NCBI GenBank assembly: GCA_030668545.1 | Contig: DAOUTT010000055.1 | Span: forward strand, 1 to 9,614 | Reading direction: 5' to 3' | Length of the DNA: 9,614 nt | Source: Anaerolineales bacterium | Lineage (GTDB): Bacteria > Chloroflexota > Anaerolineae > Anaerolineales > E44-bin32 | Part shown: positions 5,222-9,614 of the stretch, one piece after another | How positions within the stretch are numbered: the stretch's first letter is position 1 | Layout: each line of letters starts with the position of its first letter | The notes under the pieces: model-generated | The model's input: the letters and a program-made list of their open reading frames with translations, nothing else | Told to the model about the DNA's origin: nothing | Database searches by the model: none | Program-made: the position numbers and the translations under genes

Positions 5222-7777
5222 TTACTCTTTTTCTTTCCGGAGCGATCCGGTTTTCGGAGTCTGCTCGCGCGGTATGGAGAAACTGAACGTGCTCCCCTCA
5301 TCCTCCTTGCTCGTAACCCAAATTCGACCACCGTGCTGCTCGACTACTGTTTTGGCGAGAGCCAGACCGAGACCCGTACCATCGATAGGATTATTCGGAT
5401 CCATTACCGTAACCCGCCCGCGGAAGAGGTGATCGAATACACGGGGTATTTCGTCCTCGGGGATGCCCGGCCCGTCATCGATTACGCTGATAATTACTTC
5501 ATCCCCATCCCAGCGAACCTTTATCTCGATCCGCGCTCCATCGCCACAGTATTTTATCGCGTTGCTAAGGAGATTCGTCATGACTGAGCTCAAGCGGCTA
5601 GCATGGCCCACGATCAACAGCGTTTCATCGGGCGCTTCGTAAATTACCGTTTGTTTCTTGGCATCGAAGAGAGGTTGTAAATCCTTGATTGTGTTACGGA
5701 TTAAATCGTGAAGCTGAAAGGGCTCATAGGCGATGTTAGACGTTGACTCCACGCGGATCGTTTCCAGCAAACCGCTTATGAGGTTTGTCATGCTGTCGGT
5801 TGCGCGCTGCATCATGTTAAGCGCCTTGCGCTGCTGGTCGCTCAATTCGGCATCATTAAGCAAATCTGCCCCCAGACGGATTGCGTTGAGTGGGTTCTTT
5901 AAATCATGGGCGGCGGTGCCAAGAAGTTGAGAGCGCATTCGATCGATCTGTTTAAGTGCAGTGATATCCTGCATAACCGCAACCCGTCCGACTCCAGTGA
6001 TTTCACTGATCGTTGCATAGAGAACTCGTTCTGTAGGTGTCGTCACTTCGATACTTGTTGGAAAGGTGATCTCATCGTCCATTAGAAGGTCACCAAGCGG
6101 GTGATCGACGAAAATCTCAGATGCGAAGCGATCTTTTGCTAGGTCAGGATTAATCCGAAAGACTTGTCCTGCAGTTTGATTTACCAGGATGATGCGACCG
6201 CTGATATCCGTCAAAACTACAGCATCTGCTGTTTCCACCAAAGTAGCTTCAAGGCGCGAGCGCTCATCCGCCACACCACGGAACAATCCTGCATTCTCGA
6301 GGGAAACGGCAGCCCAGGAAGAAACCGAAGTTAGTAGTTGCTGGTCTGTTTCTGTAAATGCGCCGCGAGGGTGATTGATGGCTTGGATCGCTCCCATGAC
6401 CTCGCCTCGCTGTTGAAGTGGAACGCAAAGTACAGATGTGGTCAGGATGCCAGTTTGGCCGTCGATAGCGCTTTGATATAGGGGGTTTGTGCGAACATCA
6501 TTCACAATCAAGGGGCTATTATTGCGAGTGACCCATCCAGCGATTCCCTCTTCCAGTCGAATGGCCACATCTCGAAGTCTCATCCGCGCGCCACCGCTGG
6601 CTTTTAACATCAATCTCTCTTTATCGTCATCGAGTAGGAAGAGAACGACCGCTTCTGCTTTCAAGAGATTTTGGGATTGCTCCATCGCTTTTTGGAGAGC
6701 GACTTCCAAGTCAAGTGTGGAGGTCATCTCCTTGCCGATAACACTTAATTCGTGTAACTGGCTGGCTCGGGCTTCTGCTGTTTCGAAGTGGATCGCATCC
6801 TGAATCCCGACAGTCCCGATATTGATAATCGCCTGAGCGAGTTCCAGCTCCTGCTCATCTAAATCGTGCCCTCCCTTGTTGTAGAGAAGGCGGACTAACC
6901 CAAGAGTTTCTTTGCGCGTGGCTAGTGGAAAAATCGCTGCGGTGGAGATCCCTTCCGCTTCAAGCATTGCGATATCTTTCGCGGATCCCGAAGGCGGTGT
7001 GAGGCTTATGATCTCGGGTTTGAGTTCTTTTTGCACCTTCTGGTGGACCGGGTAATCCGGCATTTTATCTGCCACAAGAGAAACCACAGTTTGCTGCATC
7101 GATTTCCCAAGCTGTTGCCGGAAACGGTATGTCTCACCCTTGCCTTCATCGAAGGCGAATATTTCACAAGTATCGGCTGATGTCGCTTTTAACAGGTGAG
7201 CTGCGGTTTGCTTGATTGCTTCTTGCCGGTCCAGTGTGCCGGTGATGGCATGGCTGGCCTGGTAAAGCAGAGAAAGCTTATGTAGCAGGAAGCTCTGGCT
7301 TGTGGTTTGTTGGGCTAGGGTAAAAATCTCTGCTGCCCGCGAGGCCAGGACTTCCAGCGTTTCTAGATCTTTTTCGATATACGGATCGGGTTGATCTTTT
7401 GCGGCAAAAAGCAAGCCGATGATCTTGTCGTCGCTCAAGCAAGGCGCACAGGCGACGGTGCCGGGGGCAAGGGGTAAGCCGAGTGATCCGCTATCGCCAT
7501 TCGTGGAAATTGCGCGCTTCGAAGAGAAGACTTCCAGTAAGAGAGGGTGGTCGGAGCTGAGTGCAACCCGACCGAGGTCGCGCAAGGGCAGACCGTGAGC
7601 GATGCGAGGTGTATATCCCGCGTCCGTTTTATCGACATCAAAAAGTGCGGCTCGGTCTGCAGAGACCAATTCGCACGTAAGGAGAAGCAGGCTGGTCAGA
7701 GCCTGCATAGGGTTGTTGATATCGAAAGAACTCGTGGCTGCTTGATAAAGATTTCCGCGCAGTTCTGTTGATTCCAT
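5222..7777 (-). CDS. Soluble sensor histidine kinase, GAF-GAF-GAF-PAS-HisKA-HATPase
   Basis: Two-component sensor that would autophosphorylate a histidine in response to a cytoplasmic signal; no transmembrane helix is visible in its 851 residues. Apparent order: GAF-like 1 (about 20-155), GAF-like 2 (165-330), GAF 3 (335-500, the best preserved, with EGIAGWV and VPLQ), PAS (505-606, AVVLTDISGRIILVNQTAG), HisKA with H-box TAAHDLKNPL (phosphorylated His624), and HATPase with N-box NLLSNAIKY (735-743), G1 DDGPGIP (767-773) and G2 GTGLGLALAK (800-809). All catalytic motifs are intact. There is no receiver domain, and no response regulator gene is in the window, so its partner is elsewhere. Ligands of the GAF domains cannot be read; conserved cysteines such as CAPC (110-113) in GAF 1 are notable but unproven. 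ATG 7777 has a weak AGGG upstream. A candidate promoter lies in the 135-base gap before it. Confidence 0.9.
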   Translation of the reverse strand: MESTELRGNLYQAATSSFDINNPMQALTSLLLLTCELVSADRAALFDVDKTDAGYTPRIAHGLPLRDLGRVALSSDHPLLLEVFSSKRAISTNGDSGSLGLPLAPGTVACAPCLSDDKIIGLLFAAKDQPDPYIEKDLETLEVLASRAAEIFTLAQQTTSQSFLLHKLSLLYQASHAITGTLDRQEAIKQTAAHLLKATSADTCEIFAFDEGKGETYRFRQQLGKSMQQTVVSLVADKMPDYPVHQKVQKELKPEIISLTPPSGSAKDIAMLEAEGISTAAIFPLATRKETLGLVRLLYNKGGHDLDEQELELAQAIINIGTVGIQDAIHFETAEARASQLHELSVIGKEMTSTLDLEVALQKAMEQSQNLLKAEAVVLFLLDDDKERLMLKASGGARMRLRDVAIRLEEGIAGWVTRNNSPLIVNDVRTNPLYQSAIDGQTGILTTSVLCVPLQQRGEVMGAIQAINHPRGAFTETDQQLLTSVSSWAAVSLENAGLFRGVADERSRLEATLVETADAVVLTDISGRIILVNQTAGQVFRINPDLAKDRFASEIFVDHPLGDLLMDDEITFPTSIEVTTPTERVLYATISEITGVGRVAVMQDITALKQIDRMRSQLLGTAAHDLKNPLNAIRLGADLLNDAELSDQQRKALNMMQRATDSMTNLISGLLETIRVESTSNIAYEPFQLHDLIRNTIKDLQPLFDAKKQTVIYEAPDETLLIVGHASRLSSVMTNLLSNAIKYCGDGARIEIKVRWDGDEVIISVIDDGPGIPEDEIPRVFDHLFRGRVTVMDPNNPIDGTGLGLALAKTVVEQHGGRIWVTSKEDEGSTFSFSIPREQTPKTGSLRKEKE

Positions 7778-7828
7778 GTGTTGGCGCCCTGAGAAGTAAA
7801 TTTAGGTTGGAATGACTCGACATCACGA

Positions 7829-7857
7829 ATTATGGCATAGATCAACCCACCCTGCAA
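7829..7857 (-). promoter_or_regulatory. Candidate promoter of the sensor kinase
   Basis: On the - strand, TTGCAG (7857-7852) and CATAAT (7834-7829) are separated by exactly 17 bases. The -10 box matches five of six and the -35 box three of six. Transcription would start near 7822, about 45 bases before the kinase ATG. No convincing terminator was found after dgkA in this 135-base gap, so readthrough from the upstream cluster is also possible. Confidence 0.38.
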
Positions 7858-7912
7858 TGAACAAAAAGTTCTATCGGCGGTGGCGGCGTATCACTATTGA
7901 GCTGGGTACGGA

Positions 7913-8308
7913 CTAAAGGAGCGATGTGATTTTAATGATTAGCGGGGGGCTAAGAATGAGAAGCCCCACGAGAATGGCGACAAGTGAGGAAATCAAGACT
8001 GCTGCTGCACCGACATCTTTTCCAACCCGTGCAAGCGGGTGAATCTCGGGGCTTGCCAGGTCGACGATGGCCTCGAGCGCTGTGTTTAGAAATTCCGAGA
8101 CCCAGACTAATCCAATCGTAATAAGGAGTATTGCCCCAGAGAGTTTGTCTAGACCCACCCATATTGCGACAGTAAAAACAAGTATTGTAGCCACGGCGTG
8201 AAGCCAGGCATTTCGCTGAGTGCGAACAACGTACAGCCAGCCTGCAAATGCGTGCTGGAAGGAGGCAAGACGGGATTGGGCTCTCTTGGGAGATGTCATC
8301 CGTTTCAT
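7913..8308 (-). CDS. dgkA: Diacylglycerol/undecaprenol kinase family membrane protein (DgkA)
   Basis: Small integral-membrane kinase that phosphorylates a lipid alcohol with ATP: diacylglycerol in E. coli, undecaprenol in many Gram-positives. It recycles lipid intermediates of envelope synthesis. With the chosen start it has 131 residues, the usual length, and three hydrophobic helices (about 37-52, 57-72, 99-119). The family block is clear: SEFLNTALEAIVD (Glu72, Asn75, Glu79, equivalent to E. coli Glu69, Asn72, Glu76), then GKDVGAAAVL with Lys97-Asp98. The segment RTQRNAW carries Gln where many relatives have the Glu equivalent to E. coli Glu28. ATG 8308 was chosen because it overlaps the ybeY stop codon as ATGA, the mark of translational coupling; a longer frame to 8365 would overlap ybeY by 61 bases with a non-family N-terminus. 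The substrate cannot be decided from sequence. Confidence 0.9.
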   Translation of the reverse strand: MKRMTSPKRAQSRLASFQHAFAGWLYVVRTQRNAWLHAVATILVFTVAIWVGLDKLSGAILLITIGLVWVSEFLNTALEAIVDLASPEIHPLARVGKDVGAAAVLISSLVAILVGLLILSPPLIIKITSLL

Positions 8309-8757
8309 TCCAGTGATTGGATCGTGATTCCAAATTGGTCCAGAATTCGTTCTTGATGAGCCCACATCCGATCCTTTTCCTGCGGGAGAATGTGGTCAAA
8401 TCCTAGCAAATGCAATGTGCCATGTACGGTTAGCAACATCAGCTCGTTGTTGATTGCGTGTTCTGCGCGCTTGGCCTGCTCTTCTGCTATCGGCACGGAA
8501 ATGATGATGTCACCGAAATACATCATGTTAAGATCCGGGTCAACGGTGCCGTCGGGGAAAGAGAGCACGTCTGTGGGAATGTCTTTGCCGGAGAAATCTC
8601 GGTTTAACGTCTGTATCTGTTCTTCATCAGCAAGGACGATTGTGAGAGCGCCGCTTTCAGCCTTCTCTCCAGCCAACGCGGCTAGCGCTGCACGTTCTAC
8701 ATCAGATGCGTATTCACTGAATTCGTTGTTGGATTTAACATGAACCAGATGGGTCAT
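8305..8757 (-). CDS. ybeY: Endoribonuclease YbeY, rRNA maturation and ribosome quality control
   Basis: Cytoplasmic metal-dependent endoribonuclease involved in 16S rRNA 3' end maturation and removal of defective ribosomes. The 150 residues match the family length. The hallmark zinc site HGTLHLLGFDH gives His112, His116 and His122. The conserved LNRDFSGKD (51-59, with the expected Arg53) and TDVLSFP (62-68) precede it in the usual order. ATG 8757 is 11 bases after the stop codon of the upstream HD-domain gene, and the TGA overlaps the dgkA start by four bases, so the three genes are almost certainly one transcript. No strong SD is seen before the ATG, which suggests translation coupled to the upstream gene. 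Nothing is missing or truncated. Confidence 0.95.
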   Translation of the reverse strand: MTHLVHVKSNNEFSEYASDVERAALAALAGEKAESGALTIVLADEEQIQTLNRDFSGKDIPTDVLSFPDGTVDPDLNMMYFGDIIISVPIAEEQAKRAEHAINNELMLLTVHGTLHLLGFDHILPQEKDRMWAHQERILDQFGITIQSLE

Positions 8758-8768
8758 GAGGGTTCCAT

Positions 8769-9614
8769 CTATGTGGATTGCACAGGCTGCGTATCTTCCT
8801 GGCTTTGATTGTTCTCCGAAGGTGATTTTGGGTACTGGATTCGCGGGTGATAGATGTTTGTAAGTGTTTTCACGAAGGATCGCCGTATGGTAGCTAGATC
8901 CCGCAAAGTGAGATCCGTCTTGTCAAGTTGTTTTTCTTCCATGCGGTTGCTGATTATCCACTGAACGATCTCATTGATCTCTTCTTCACTTTGGGGTTTC
9001 TTGGCCCGAACGGCAGCTTCCGCGCCATCGGCGAGCATAAGCAACGCTGTCTCTCGAGAACGTGGAACAGGTCCTTTGTAGGTGTAGTCTCGCTTATCCA
9101 CTTTTTCAGCATCTCCACCGATGGCTTCGAGTGCTTCGCGATACTGGAAGGAGGCTCTCAGTGTTCCATGATGTTCGGCGATGAAAGCTTGGATGCTCTG
9201 CGGGATACGATGTTTGCGCGCCAGAGACAAGCCTTCGGGGACGTGGGAAAGGATGATGTTGGCGCTTGTTTTCGGGTCTAGCTGCTCGTGGATGTTCTGT
9301 CCGGGCACTTGATTCTCAATGAAGAATTGTGGATGAAGGGATTTCCCTACGTCATGATATTGAGCGCCAACCCGGGTGAGCAGGGGGTTCACTCCAATCT
9401 CGCGTGCGGCTTGTTCCGCCAGATTTGCTACTTGAAGACTATGTTGGTAGGTGCCAGGGGCATCGCGCAGGACTTGTTGTAAAAGCGGATGGTCCGGTCT
9501 AGAGAGTTCAAGCAGCTGCAGATTCGTAGTGATGCCTAAAAGATTGCCAATGATAAGGAGTAAACCAAAGCCAAGGCTGGCAGAAAGTATACCGCTGACG
9601 AGCGAAACTACTAA
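8769..9614 (-). CDS. PgpH-like 7TM-HD phosphodiesterase (C-terminal part, cut by window edge)
   Basis: Membrane-bound HD-domain phosphodiesterase; characterised relatives (PgpH of Listeria) degrade c-di-AMP. The frame is open to the window edge, where 281 codons are visible; the GTG near 9392 is internal, because typical family sequence continues upstream of it. Visible: the last membrane helix (LVVSLVSGILSASLGFGLLL), a linker LELSRPDHPLLQ, then the HD domain with GTYQHS (ligand His), GAQYHDVGK (His-Asp pair), HVPEG and AEHHG, and the family ending YHPRIQYPK with a short polar tail. The N-terminal extracellular region and the other helices lie outside the window. It is followed closely by ybeY and dgkA, the order also found in many Firmicutes (pgpH-ybeY-dgkA), which supports the assignment. 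c-di-AMP specificity is inferred from family and neighbours. Confidence 0.92.
   Translation of the reverse strand, partial: LVVSLVSGILSASLGFGLLLIIGNLLGITTNLQLLELSRPDHPLLQQVLRDAPGTYQHSLQVANLAEQAAREIGVNPLLTRVGAQYHDVGKSLHPQFFIENQVPGQNIHEQLDPKTSANIILSHVPEGLSLARKHRIPQSIQAFIAEHHGTLRASFQYREALEAIGGDAEKVDKRDYTYKGPVPRSRETALLMLADGAEAAVRAKKPQSEEEINEIVQWIISNRMEEKQLDKTDLTLRDLATIRRSFVKTLTNIYHPRIQYPKSPSENNQSQEDTQPVQST

Noticed and set aside
7778..7912. A terminator between dgkA and the sensor kinase.
   Set aside because: GAAC-TTTTT-GTTC is present, but the four-base stem encloses the T-run instead of preceding it.
8309..8365. A longer dgkA starting at 8365.
   Set aside because: It would overlap ybeY by 61 bases and add a non-family N-terminus, while ATG 8308 gives the normal length and an ATGA overlap.
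9390..9392. GTG as the start of the HD-domain protein.
   Set aside because: The frame continues upstream to the window edge with a membrane helix and the GTYQHS ligand motif of the 7TM-HD family.

Overview
The window looks like chromosomal DNA from a bacterium of moderate GC content. A member of Chloroflexota (Anaerolineae-like) is the best guess. That guess rests on the flavour of the proteins: a long multi-GAF soluble histidine kinase, a DUF5666-type secreted repeat protein, a LolD/MacB-like ABC ATPase beside an HlyD-type adaptor, and a 7TM-HD phosphodiesterase - YbeY - DgkA cluster. No rRNA, tRNA, CRISPR array, insertion sequence or phage gene was seen, so the taxonomy is inference.

Left part, + strand (1-2755). 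The window opens inside a membrane-fusion (HlyD/MacA-like) protein. Its partner ABC ATPase follows, but that gene is broken: its reading contains four in-frame stop codons and at least one frameshift, although every catalytic motif is still readable. Next comes an intact deoxynucleoside kinase with its own plausible promoter, a dyad symmetry over the predicted start of transcription, and a terminator-like hairpin.

Middle (2756-5221). A secreted protein made of four DUF5666-like repeats is transcribed rightward. Its strong Shine-Dalgarno could pair with an upstream pyrimidine tract, and it ends at a strong rho-independent terminator. Convergent with it on the - strand is an endonuclease IV-type (AP endonuclease family 2) TIM-barrel gene with a TTG start.

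Right part, - strand (5222-9614). Reading leftward from the right edge: the C-terminal part of a PgpH-like 7TM-HD c-di-AMP phosphodiesterase, then ybeY (rRNA maturation endonuclease), then dgkA (small membrane lipid kinase). ybeY and dgkA overlap by four bases, and the three form an operon-like block widely conserved in bacteria. After a 135-base gap with a candidate promoter comes a large GAF-GAF-GAF-PAS histidine kinase with no response regulator beside it.

The genes fall into functional islands: a decaying exporter, nucleotide salvage, a secreted repeat protein, DNA repair, an orphan sensor kinase, and a housekeeping envelope/ribosome cluster. I did not find a clearly new multi-gene system. 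The most unusual features are the motif-perfect but stop-riddled ATPase, the possible SD-masking hairpin of the DUF5666 gene, and the orphan triple-GAF kinase.
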